Under the pieces are notes generated by a model. That model was not told the origin of the DNA, ran no database searches, and was given only the letters and a program-made list of their open reading frames with translations. A program made the position numbers and the translations under genes. DNA of 64,000 bases from Excoecaria cochinchinensis (Eukaryota; Streptophyta; Magnoliopsida; Malpighiales; Euphorbiaceae): NCBI GenBank assembly GCA_947683425.1, contig CANTUQ010000037.1:5224501-5288500 (forward strand). The letters are read 5' to 3'. Positions 11,308-21,639 of this stretch are shown here, in pieces. The number at the start of each line of letters is the position of its first letter. The first letter of the stretch is position 1.

Positions 11308-11535
11308 TGCAAAAGACACAGCTGTGCTTTTACAAAAGCACAGCTGTGCTTTCATTTAAAACACGCCTATGCGGAGCGCGCTGAAAAACACAGCTGTGCT
11401 TCTATAAAAAGCACAGCTATGCTTTCAATTAAACGCACGCCGAAACGAAGCGCTGGGAGAAACACAGCTGTGCCTCTTTCAAAAGCACAGCTGTGCATTT
11501 TCGCACAGCCATTTAACACACGCTGTGCTCCCTCT
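11308..11535. promoter_or_regulatory. Internal copy of the LTR palindrome cluster, candidate promoter
   Basis: CACAGCTGTGC-type palindromes recur at about 11309, 11337, 11388, 11411 (one mismatch), 11463 and 11485, each embedded in A/T like the LTR copies. A pyrimidine-rich block (about 11528-11580) and a donor site follow. The layout copies the LTR cluster and stands upstream of the intact gene at 13187. That it acts as a promoter is inference. Confidence 0.55.
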
Positions 11536-11630
11536 TTCTTCTTCTTTCTCTTTTCTTCTCCTCTGTTTTCCCCTATTCTTAAAAATCAAAATTTTCTCCG
11601 ATCTTCAATTGCAATCCAAGCTGTTAACAG

Positions 11631-13181
11631 GTAATTTAAATCTAATTTTAATTTTCGAACTGTAATTGAAATATATTCTTAGTTTCTATTTAATTTTTGC
11701 TTTTTCCCCAAAAATTCTGCCCGGTATTGATTTTTCCCCATTTTTGCACAAGTTCTAGATTTCTGCTTGAGTTCGAGATAGATTGAACTGAGCCTTTCCT
11801 TCAATTCTCGGTTTTCAAATTTTTAACTTTAGCATTCCAGTAATTTTTGCAAGCTACAGGTATGTATATTTCCCTCATCTCTGTTCTAAACGCTACTGTG
11901 TAAATGTGCATTTTCTTTCACTAAATTTCTCTGGGATTTTGATGTTTATTTGTGATTATGTGAATTGTGCTACTTGTCTTGTGCGTTTATACAGATCTTT
12001 GGGTGTTGGGGGTTATTAAATTTACACACAAATCCAGTTTATATTCATGCACACCAGCTGTTTGTTTAAATGCTTCAAAGGGTGTTCAAAGAATAATTTT
12101 GTGCTTTTGTTTGATTTGTACAACAATTCTTGTGTATGAATTCATATAGAAATTGTCAATTTGAACTATGCAATTTATGTTAGAGCTGGATGGCATGAAC
12201 TTTGTGCTTATATGCCATGAAAATTATTACTAGTGGCACTGTTGGAGCTGATTTAAACAGCTGCTGTAATGAGAGTCTGGCCAACTTTTAATGGAGCAGT
12301 TTGTTTAGGAATTATCGGTCTTTAGAGCTTGATTTTTATGTCATTCTTTTCTGGGTATTGAGGCTGCCATGTTGACTGGATTTTGGGCTTACTTTTCAAT
12401 TATCTAGCTTGCATTTGTTCTTTACTTGGTCAATGGAAAGGGAGAATCATGGACGATGGGATTTTGAACTTCAATTGGGAAAATTAAATGTTTTTATTGT
12501 ATTAATTTATTTGGGCATAGCAATGGATGGGGAGATGTTGAAAGTTAATTTTAAATTACTTGAGATTATGCTTGGTGATTGTATTGTGTGATATTGGTGT
12601 TGTTGCTTTTAGCTTTTTAATTTAGATGCAATTGATATTATGCTTATTGTTTTGAGGAACATGCATGTTTGCTAGCTCCCGAATTGATGGGATTAGGATG
12701 AGTTGCAATGGATACCAATTTTTCAAATTCTTATTCACATGTAACTTTGAATTTTTCCTACATATTTTTGCTGTGAATGACGCAGTGATTAAGTAGACTT
12801 TGCATTTTTCTCTGTTATTCTCCAATAATTGCATTTATTTTATTTTTGGCATGTACATTTCAATGATGAATTACTTGTGCGTATTTTATTTTCCACCATG
12901 TGCTTTTCATTTTCAATTTCTTTAACTTCAAATTTGTGCAATCTTCCAATTGTTACTATTTTGTGCATAGAATTTGTACTTCAATAGGTTTATACATTTG
13001 CCTTATGCTTAATGTTTCAATTCTTACATCATCATTAGCTAGAAAGTATATTTATTGTGCAAATTTCTGTTGTGAAATTTTGGTGAGTTTTAAATATTAT
13101 TATTCCAATTTAGTTATAGATGTGGTATGCGCTTAATGAAACCAATAATGTTTTGAACAAAGTGTTTACTTTCTTTTTCAG
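11631..13181 (+). other. Predicted 5'-UTR intron before the Athila ORF1-like gene
   Basis: Two donors are possible: CAG/GTAATT at 11631 and CAG/GTATGT at 11860. The acceptor is TTCTTTTTCAG ending at 13181, five bases before the ATG. The interval is T-rich and lacks a coding frame longer than about 80 codons. This mirrors the intron before the homologous gene at 8102. Transcript data would decide which donor is used. Confidence 0.55.
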
Positions 13182-13186
13182 GAACC

Positions 13187-14689
13187 ATGGTTCGTAACAG
13201 AGAAGAGCAACCATCAGCGCCCATTCAGCCTCCTGATTGGTTGACTCCAGATCAGCGCACCCTGTTCAATAAGCTAGCTGCGAAGATTATTATTTCGAGT
13301 AGGTTTATGAGTATGAAGACACTCATTGACCTGGGCATTCAAGAGAGGGTATTATCTCTGCTGAGGAATATTGGATGGGAGGAGTTCTTTTCTCTGAATG
13401 GTCCGACTTATCCTGAGATAACATTGGAGTTCCTCAGTACGTTTCAGTACTCTCCTAGGTTATCTCTGGATGATCGGAATACCATTCAGTTTAGAGTGCG
13501 CAATATCCCTTATTTTCTATCGATTTCTGACCTGGCGAGGTACTTGAGATTGCCAGTGGATGGGGAGGTACATGTTGTGGGTGACTCAGCTGTGCATTGG
13601 GCTATTATTGGGAAGCCCAATATGGATTTTCATGCGAGAAACACCAAGTCAACAAAGCTCCGCTCTCCAGTCTATCAGTACTTACACCGAGTGATGACTT
13701 CATCAGTGTTCATGCGACCAGGGTGTCCTAGCAATGTGAGCACACCAGACTTATTCTTCTTATATGCTATGGAGACCGGCACCAGAGTTAATGCCGTACC
13801 TTGGTTGTGTAAGCAACTGAAGAGAGCCACCGCTACTTCAGGGAAGAGGATCGGGATTGGTGGATTGATCACCTTGATCATGAGAGCCCTGCATCTGCCT
13901 ACTCCTGACATGGGACCAGCTTTAGGGTCATCGTACTTGATTGATGAGGAGGTAGTGCTCAGATGTAGGATCGCTATAGAGGATCCTTCTTCCGAGAGTG
14001 GATATCGACTTAGGAGAGCGGAGGAGATGGAGGCCCATGACTTGGGTGATGATGGAGAGGGCGATTCTGATGATGCCCACCCGCCAGCTGATCACGATAC
14101 TGATGCTCCACCACCACCTCCGCCACAGAGAGCTACTTCCAGTAGGAGGGTGAGACGGAGGAGTGATATTCCCTTCTCCCCTCCAGATATGAGTCGGTAT
14201 GCTCAGGGGCATGATGAGCCATCTTCTTCTACAGCCCCTCCACCCTCAGCTCCACATCTAGATGCTTCTTTGGTGCAGACTTTGATATCTGAGATTCAGT
14301 CTATGACAGCATCGATGACGCAGTTTCAGACTTCTTTTAGTGAGTTGAGGAGGGAGCAGACAGCTTTCCAGGAGAGGGTGTGGGAGAGATTGGATGAGCT
14401 GAGCAGAGGATTGGCGGAGGTCAGGGCAGCTACCTCTCAGAGTGACCAGATGATCTCTGGCATGGACTTATCGGTACAGCGAGCTTGGGAGCAACTGGCT
14501 TCTATTGAGACTCAGATGGAGCAGGTGCGCCGAGATATGGTCCTGGGAGCTGAGCAGAGAGATGCATTTTTGGGATCCTTCCAGCACAGGATTATGACAC
14601 AGTTGGACAGGTTGAGCGTTGAGATTCGTGGATTTTTCACTCCTGTTTCCACTGTGTTTCCTCCACATCTGAGACGACCACCACAGTAA
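13187..14689 (+). CDS. Intact Athila ORF1-like protein, 500 aa, function unknown
   Basis: ATG 13187 in good context (ACCATGG) opens a complete 500-codon frame. Residues about 1-250 form a globular domain with IGWEEFFSLNGPTYPEITLEF, FLSISDLARYLRLP, YQYLHRVMTSS and IGIGGLITLIMRALHLP, resembling the Athila ORF1 family (Pfam ATHILA). Residues about 280-330 are an Asp/Pro-rich linker with a run of six prolines and the basic stretch RRVRRR, a possible nuclear signal. Residues about 365-480 are Gln/Glu/Leu-rich and fit a coiled coil. A diverged relative is the broken gene at 8102-20219. It is the only extra gene of this class here that is still intact. No catalytic motif is recognised and the role is unknown. 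Confidence 0.8.
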   Translation: MVRNREEQPSAPIQPPDWLTPDQRTLFNKLAAKIIISSRFMSMKTLIDLGIQERVLSLLRNIGWEEFFSLNGPTYPEITLEFLSTFQYSPRLSLDDRNTIQFRVRNIPYFLSISDLARYLRLPVDGEVHVVGDSAVHWAIIGKPNMDFHARNTKSTKLRSPVYQYLHRVMTSSVFMRPGCPSNVSTPDLFFLYAMETGTRVNAVPWLCKQLKRATATSGKRIGIGGLITLIMRALHLPTPDMGPALGSSYLIDEEVVLRCRIAIEDPSSESGYRLRRAEEMEAHDLGDDGEGDSDDAHPPADHDTDAPPPPPPQRATSSRRVRRRSDIPFSPPDMSRYAQGHDEPSSSTAPPPSAPHLDASLVQTLISEIQSMTASMTQFQTSFSELRREQTAFQERVWERLDELSRGLAEVRAATSQSDQMISGMDLSVQRAWEQLASIETQMEQVRRDMVLGAEQRDAFLGSFQHRIMTQLDRLSVEIRGFFTPVSTVFPPHLRRPPQ

Positions 14690-16789
14690 TATATTGTATA
14701 TATATTTCAGGAAGTGATTCGTACACAACAGATTTTGTATATATTTATTTATTTATTTTAGTTAATGAAATTGATGAAGTCAGGCAATGTATGATTTTAT
14801 TTACTTTATTATATTTTGGAATTGTGTGGCTGAGCCAATGACGTGTGATATGATAGATATTATTTGTGTTGGCTATGAATTTCACAGATTTCAGAGTATT
14901 TCATTTTGCACAGTGATTATTGGATTCTTGCACAGGTTTTGAATTTTCTTCAATTTGCACAGGTGGCATGCAGAAATATTGTATGGTTGTTAATTTTGCA
15001 CAGTAATTAATTTATGTTTGCCATTTTTGAGATGCTTGCAATTGATTTTAAATTGCAATGAGTTTTTGCACAGCATGGGGAAAATTTTTGAAAATTATCT
15101 CTGTGTACTTCATTTTCTTGCACTGAGGACAGTGCAACATTTTGAGTTTGGGGTGGAGTACCATTTCAATTTTTCAAACCAAAACCAGATTTATTTTGTT
15201 TTATTGTCTTTTTAGTTTGTTGCGTTTGAGTAGTTGTTAGTTAGTTTTCTTTGTTTGTGGCGTGTTTGTGTCAAGTTTGTGTCTAAATATTTTTATGGTT
15301 GTTTTTTTTTTATTTTCCTTCGATTTAAATTTTTATTTCGTCCTAATAGTTCTCAATTGTGAATGATTTTGATCTCAGGTTTAGAAATTTGTGTTTCATT
15401 CAATATTAAGTTGAGTGAGAAATAGTCATGTTTATATCTTTGTTTGTTAGACTGCATGTAAACCTTGATTATACTTTGCAATTTCTAAATTTTGAGCACT
15501 TTGGGCCTGTTTTCAAAAATTGAGAAAAATCTAGTTGCAATTAGGGGATTAGATGAAAACTCACTAAGAGCACTAGAACCTTTCTGATTACCCATCGAAG
15601 CGACCTCAGATGAGACACAACTTAGAAAATGATTTAGGCAACCCTTCTTTGTATAGCTACTTTAAATGACTTTTCCTACCTTAATTTCATTATCTCTTGT
15701 TAGCCCGTTGAGCCTATCAATTTAGTATGCTAAATGCGTGCTTATTTTATTGTTACACATATTAAAACTACCTTTAGCCTTAAATGATTTTTGCCTCCCT
15801 TTAGAAGAGTGGCCACTCTAGTAAGGTTGGGTTTTTATTTTGGGTAAAAGGGAATTTAGATTTTGTCAATTCTTGGTGTAAATTTCTGTTTGAGAATTGA
15901 TTGGTGTGTGTAATGGAGAGTTGAGCCCATTTAAAGAAATGAGTTTGGGGTTGATAAAGAGGAATGTGATTTAAGTGGTTTATTGGTCTTTTAAAAATTA
16001 GAGCTCAAGTTTAGTTCTTGTTGGGATTTATAGACTAATTAATAAATAAATAAAAAAAAGAGAAAGAAAAAAAAATTTGAAAAAAAATAAGAAGCATTGT
16101 AAGTTTCTCCTAGCTGATTGGGCAAAATGTGAGTTTGGGGTACAAAATTTAGTGAGACTTGAACTAGTGCCTTGTGAAAATCGGTGTTGAATATTATGTG
16201 GCATTTGTTATTGTGAGTTGAGTTTGATGATGCTAAGGTGTCTTTTAGACCAATTTTATTTTGATTATATGTGATTGAGTTGGGAATATTTATTAGTACC
16301 GTTGGGTGATTGTGTTTTGTTTAGGTAGTGGCTATTTTTCTCTAGTGACTTGATCTTTCTTTGTTAGCCAATTTACCTAAGCCTAACGTTACAACCAAAA
16401 TGAAAGACCTCTTGATTCTTTGTTTTGTCTTGTTCTATTCAGTGGAGATGACCTTCTAGTAAGGTTTGGTACGTAAGAAGAGGCATATGGTGTTTCTTGA
16501 GCTTTGAGTGAAAAGCCATGAGTGCATTCATGCATTCGAGTTGATTCATTTTCCCAACATTGTACCTAGAAGTTTTGTTTTTAAATGATAAAAATTCTGT
16601 TTTGGCCTTTTGCACACACACACAGAAATTGTTTAGTATGTTCTTGTGTTTATTTGTTATTTAGTGAGCATTGGTATTTGCAAACCTATTTTCTTGTCCC
16701 TTAATTGAGAATGACTCCTTATTTTCTTTTGTTGAGATTGAGATGATTGAGAATGTGGTTCATTCAGTTTACTCGAGGACGAGTAAAAG
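14690..16789 (+). other. Long 3' non-coding region with repeated PPT-like motifs
   Basis: No gene is visible in these 2.1 kb. GAGTTTGGGGT occurs at 15144, 15941 and 16131 as well as in the real polypurine tract at 16794. The copy at 15941 is followed directly by TGATAAA, imitating the junction with the 3' LTR. Several TTTGCACAG segments are scattered at 14900-15075. Confidence 0.7.
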
Positions 16790-16806
16790 TTTGAGTTTGG
16801 GGTAGT
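16790..16806 (+). other. Polypurine tract of Athila-like element
   Basis: The purine-rich GAGTTTGGGGTAGT abuts the 3' LTR start TGATAAG at 16807. It is preceded by ACGAGTAAAAGT. Confidence 0.75.
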
Positions 16807-18421
16807 TGATAAGTTGCAATTATATTAATATTTTAGATTAATTCTTGGCATAATTATGTGTTTTATTTATTTAATTTTAATAATAATTAATTAGTTTTTG
16901 TGTTTTTATTAATTTATAATGTTTTTATAATTTTTAATAAGTTTTGGGATGTTTTCAGGTGTTTTATTTTAATCCAGAGCTAAATTGGAGGTTTGGGGCT
17001 GATATTAGAAGAAATTGTGGAAAAAGGGCAATTTTAGCCAAAAGCACAGCCGTGCTCTTCAATAGCACAGCTGTGCTTTTGAAGGGACCGCGCAGCGCAC
17101 AACGTGAAATTAAGCGACACAGTCGTGCAATCTCGCAAGGCACAGCTGTGTCACGCAAAGGAGGCACGCGCAGATGAGGAACGACGACGCAAATCTCGCC
17201 CTTCTCGCCCAGGAGCACAGCTGTGCTTCAGTGAGAAGCACAGCTGTGCTTCGCCTTTTTCCGCCAGCAAACGCGCAACCCTAGCACAGCACAGCTGTGC
17301 TTCTCAAAGCACAGCTGTGCTTTTCTTCAGACAATTAAAAGAACGCCGCTGCATTCTAAAAAAAGAGATAGAGGATAGTTTTTAGTTTGTATTTTCTTAT
17401 TCTTTCCTTTAGGCAGTAGACTTAGGTTTATTTTTCTTTAATTTCTAGCAACAATTTATTTTATTTTCATGTTTTAATTTTCCTTTTAAATTATGTTTAG
17501 CTTAGATTTAATTTTGAATTGCAATTTCCTTCTTAAATAATTTAGATTAATTTAGTTTAAATCTAGATTTTAGGGATTCAAGTGGATTCCAAGGTTGAAG
17601 AACAAGAACTTCAAGATCTATTTTCTCTCTCATCAAGGGTGTATTCTAAACTCTAATTTTCATCTTTTATGGTTATATTCTTGATGTTAGAGTAGTTAAT
17701 CATGCTTGGGAGTTCTTGAATCGTATTTGTATTTTGGATATTTGGATTTAATAAATATTTTCATGTTTTCTTTTATTCCTCTTGTTATATATTGTTTTGC
17801 AATTATAATGATGATTGGAGCTAAATCCGAAAATTATTGTTTGTGCAAATGCTCTGTTCTTTTAATATTGACATTTATCTTTCCAGCTTAATCCAGGGAT
17901 ATGGTAGGTTGGTTTGTGGGTGTTGATGTTATTAGATTAAGAATAGTGAGGAATAAATAGGTTTGAGATAACTTAATCCAGGGATGGTAGGTTGTCTTAG
18001 ATCTAGGATTTGGTAACCCGCACTTAAGCTAATTAATAGACTTAATCCAGGGATATGGTAGGTTTATTAATTAGAATAGCTTAATCCATGGATATGGTAG
18101 GCTTGGGTTCAGTTGGGTTGTCCAGAATTTCATGTTATATTGTTTTACCAATTTTCAGTTACATTTATGAGGATAGAATTTCCTAAGCATTTAATTTCAT
18201 CCTTGAGTAATTTCTTGATGACCAATTTTATATTTAAGTGTTAATTTATTTTCTTGCTTAGCTTAGTTTTCTCCACCAAACAAATTGGGGACATCTCAAA
18301 TTCACTCATCTATAGATATTTAACTGGACAATCCTTTTTCCCTTGGGTACGATAACTCGGGGTCCTAAATATACCCCACTTTATTACTTGTCGATTCGGT
18401 ACACTTGCCGAGGACCCGTCA
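16807..18421 (+). repeat. 3' LTR of Athila-like element
   Basis: Its 1615 bp match the 5' LTR except for two A/G differences found by eye. It includes the same palindrome array (17042-17322) and ends at CCCGTCA followed by the TSD GCCCT. Confidence 0.93.
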
Positions 18422-20219
18422 GCCCTCCTTCCAGACTTTTCCAGAGGCTACTCGCCAGGTCCTAGCCACTCTCCGCTATGCCGGTTTTCAGAGTGCAGAT
18501 ACAGATCCAGGGGTGGTCCAGTTTTGGTTCGACGACGACCACTACAGTATTACCAGGTAGAGATTCGCACAGGCCATGGGGCTCCCTACAGAGGAGGGGG
18601 TCGAGATCCCACGGCGAGCTGTGAGACGCGCCCATTGGGCGGCTATTGCCATACTGGGAGTGCTGTATGATCATGATACAGCGAAGAGCACCGTCCTGGT
18701 GTCTCAGGCACTCCGGTATTTGCACAGAGTGCTATCCAGTTCGTACCTCGGTTGAGCTGGTAATCCAGGGTCGCTTAATGCGACCGAGATCTGGAGCCTC
18801 TGGGCCATGGTGGCAGGCCAGCGTCTCAACATTAGTCATGAGATCTTGGCCAACTTGACCAGAGTCGGCAGAGGATTGACACCGGTGGTGATAGTGGGAG
18901 GAGTTATCACCCGATTGCTTTTGAGGCTGGGAGTTACCCCTGACAGATTGAGAGGACCCTTGGAGGAGGGGATCCACGTGGACGCCGCAGCGACAGTGCA
19001 GATGGGGATGATCTCCCCGATATCAGGGCAGGCAGAGGACTACAGGGTGCTGACTATTCACGAAACCCGGTAGATGTTCTCACTTCCACCCTTGGGTGCA
19101 TATCCAGACCACCCGGAGCACTCAGCGGATCAGCCTCCACAGCCAGAGTTCCAGCCTCAACCCGAGCCTCAGCCAGAGCACCAGCCTCCACGCTCAGAGC
19201 CAGAGCCCCAGCCTCCTCAGCCTCAGACTGTGCCACCGCCACAGCAGCAGGAGCAGCCCAGGACCCCTTCGGACTTCGACATAGAGTTCACGATGGATGA
19301 TCTTTTTGCTGCCTCACCAGCATCCCGGGCACCGACTCCTGTCCCATCACCGGGCATCAGAGTGCAGAGGACTGCCCACGAGCCCCCCAAGAGATATCAT
19401 CCTTATTCCAGAGGCAACCCGGGGGCATCCACCTCTACAGCACCGCCTCCAGAGCCACCACGGCAGCAGCCAGCACAGCCCGATTTCTCTCAGCTCCTCA
19501 CGTCCATGTTCACAGCCTTAGAGCGACGCCAGGATGAGAGGGACAGAGCTATCCATGAGAGGTTGGACAGCCAGTAGGCTGCTATTCAGGAGCAGTCCCA
19601 GTCAGTGGAGCGGTTAGCCCGGGAGCAGGCCGGCTACATCGAGCATACTACGCGGGAGCAGGCTCGGATCATGGATGCTTTCAGGGATGAGCAGGCTCGG
19701 ATCATAGAGGCCTTCAGAGGTGAGCAGGCGAGGCTGATCGAGCAAATTGCTCAGGGTCAGAGGGAGCTTAGGCAGCAGCTCGCTCATGATTTGAGGACGT
19801 CACAGGACCAGACGTCTCAGAGGGTTGACATGACCCTGCAGATGATTGAGGAGTCACTTGACTCTCTGAGATCCCGCGTTCAGGCGATAGAGGGGATTCT
19901 CCCACCCTTGTCTCAGACCATGAGGGAGTTCAGGGAGCAGGCAGAGCAGCGCTTAGAGCATATGAAGAGGGCCGCCAGTGAGCAGACCATTCAGTTGAGC
20001 CAGGCGTTCAAGAAGTTGGGGGGCACAGTATCAGAGATGCTGGAGTTCATGAGGACTTGCACCCAGCCTTTCTTGGATCGCCACGCTCAGATCCGATTCA
20101 GGCAGACCCACGATGCTGAGGCAGGACCCTCCACAGCTCCACCTCCACCTCCGCCAGGGACAGTGCACATATCGGATGATGAGGACCCTGATGAGCCCTC
20201 TGACTACACACCCCTATGA

Positions 20220-20540
20220 CATTCAGGGAGTCATATTTTGTACATTTATGCTTTGTATATACGTTGTACAAAATGGATGTTTCTAGTGAAAAACTTTTGT
20301 TTTCAAAATTTATGCATTTATTCAGTCATTTATGATTCATTCATGTAGCAGATGAATATATACCTTCACATTCATTCATATTCCAAAATAAGGAAAACGA
20401 AAATGAAAAATAACAACTCAATAAAAAAGAATAAATGAAACATGGCATAGCAAATAAAAGCAAAATCACGCCATTAATAAACAGGTTAAAAGATGACCAC
20501 TCGAACATGAACTAACAAAACCTTTTTATCACACAGGTAC
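20220..20540 (+). other. Non-coding sequence after the TAT sense gene
   Basis: AT-rich 3' sequence between the gene and the tandem array. No gene or clear motif is visible. Confidence 0.6.
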
Positions 20541-21290
20541 AGAGAACATTGTATCTCACAGATCGAGGTTGTAGTCAAAGAGTACTACACCTCACAGGTC
20601 GAAGCTGCAGTTAGAAAAACACTGCTCTTCACAGTGGATTTGTAGTCAGAGAGTGCTACATTTCCTCAACACTGCGCAAGCCGATACGAGGCCAGCAGAA
20701 GCAGAAGCCGCAGTTAGAGAAACACTGCTCTTCATACCGAGATTGTAGCCAGATAGTGCTGCATCTCACAGTTCACGCCACGGCCAGAGAGTGCTACGCA
20801 CCTTGCAGATCGGATGGGGGTTAGCAAGGGAACTTCAGATCGAAGCTGTGGTTAGAAAAAACACTGCTCTTCACCTAGAGATTGTGGTCAGAGAGTACCG
20901 CTTCTCACCAATCGAAGTGCAGTTAAAGAAACATTGCTCTTCACCAGATCGAGATCGTGGCCAGAGAGCGCTACATCTCACAGTTCGCGCGGCAGCCAGA
21001 GAGTGCTACGCACCTTGCAGATCGAACGGGGATTAGCAAGGGAACTCCAGATCGAAGCTGCAGTTAAAGAAACACTGCTCTTCACCAGATCAAGATCGTG
21101 GCCAGAGAGTGCCACATCTCACAGTTCACGCGGCAGCCAGAGAGTGCTACGCACCTTGCAGATCGGATGGGGTTAGCAAGGGAACTTCAGATCGAAGTTG
21201 CAGTTAGAGAAATACTACTCTTCGCTTCGAGTCCGTAGCTAGAGAATGCTACGTTTCACCAACACCTACAAGTCGAGACGAGATTGGTAG
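20541..21290 (+). repeat. Tandem array, 141-bp unit, in TAT 3' region
   Basis: Segments such as GCCAGAGAGTGCTACGCACC (20783, 20995, 21136) and TCACCAGATC(G/A)AGATCG (20941, 21082) repeat. The last two full units are 141 bp apart and highly similar; earlier units are more diverged and irregularly spaced. Shorter internal repeats (AGAGAGTGCTAC; AAACACTGCTCTTCAC) build the unit. TAT elements are known to carry such 3' arrays and to seed satellite DNA. Confidence 0.85.
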
Positions 21291-21436
21291 GGGCATCTTC
21301 GCATCGCCGAACAGACCAAGACAAGGTTTACCCGGCAAAAGGCACGGAAGGAAAGAACCGTCGCAGGTACGCCTTCTTTCTTTCTATCCTTTCTCTGAGT
21401 TTTAGCTTATCTAGGCGCTTGTACACTAGTTTCCCC

Positions 21437-21451
21437 AAAACTGGGGGCAAC
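21437..21451 (+). other. Polypurine tract of TAT element
   Basis: AAAACTGGGGGCAAC directly precedes the LTR start TGTAAGCACC at 21452. Confidence 0.7.
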
Positions 21452-21639
21452 TGTAAGCACCGTGTCCCGGAGCGGTCCGGATCAGAGGTTACCCTGTGAT
21501 GAAATCAGTATCCGAGCCTGTATAAACGGTTTGGATTTGGGGATTTTAGTCCCGCGTTCCACGAGAAGTGAACCTTTTTACCTTTCATAGGCAGAGGGAA
21601 AAAAATAGGGAATTTTCGAGTCAAAAGGCACATTTTTCT

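Larger units (their letters stand above)
8316..18421 (+). mobile_element. Young Athila-like LTR element without pol, TSD GCCCT
   Basis: The element begins TGATAAG, ends CCCGTCA and is flanked by the 5-bp duplication GCCCT (8311-8315 and 18422-18426). Both LTRs are 1615 bp and differ by only two substitutions that I can find (8475 against 16966 and 8670 against 17161, approximate). The primer-binding site matches the tRNA-Asp type used by Athila elements. Inside are two intact frames, at 10067 and 13187, and no protease, RT, RNase H or integrase. It must therefore be mobilised by another element. The near-identity of the LTRs marks it as the youngest datable insertion in the window. Confidence 0.92.
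8102..20219 (+). pseudogene. TAT sense extra gene related to Athila ORF1, split by insertion
   Basis: The gene starts at the ATG 8102 (MPPRRRAPQ), is cut at 8315 by the Athila-like element and resumes after the TSD at 18422 in the same frame, ending with TGA at 20217-20219. Removing the insertion leaves one frame with four in-frame stops: TAG 18558, TGA 18753, TAG 19071 and TAG 19575. The first domain aligns with the protein at 13187-14689: compare HRVLSSS with HRVMTSS, and VIVGGVITRLLLRLGV with IGIGGLITLIMRALHL. A Pro/Gln/Glu-rich linker follows, then a long coiled coil with 13-residue repeats of the ARIxxAFRxEQ type (about 19640-19760). No reverse-transcription or integration motif is present. 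Function unknown; Athila-type extra ORFs have been called env-like, but I see no clear signal peptide or membrane segment. Confidence 0.75.
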
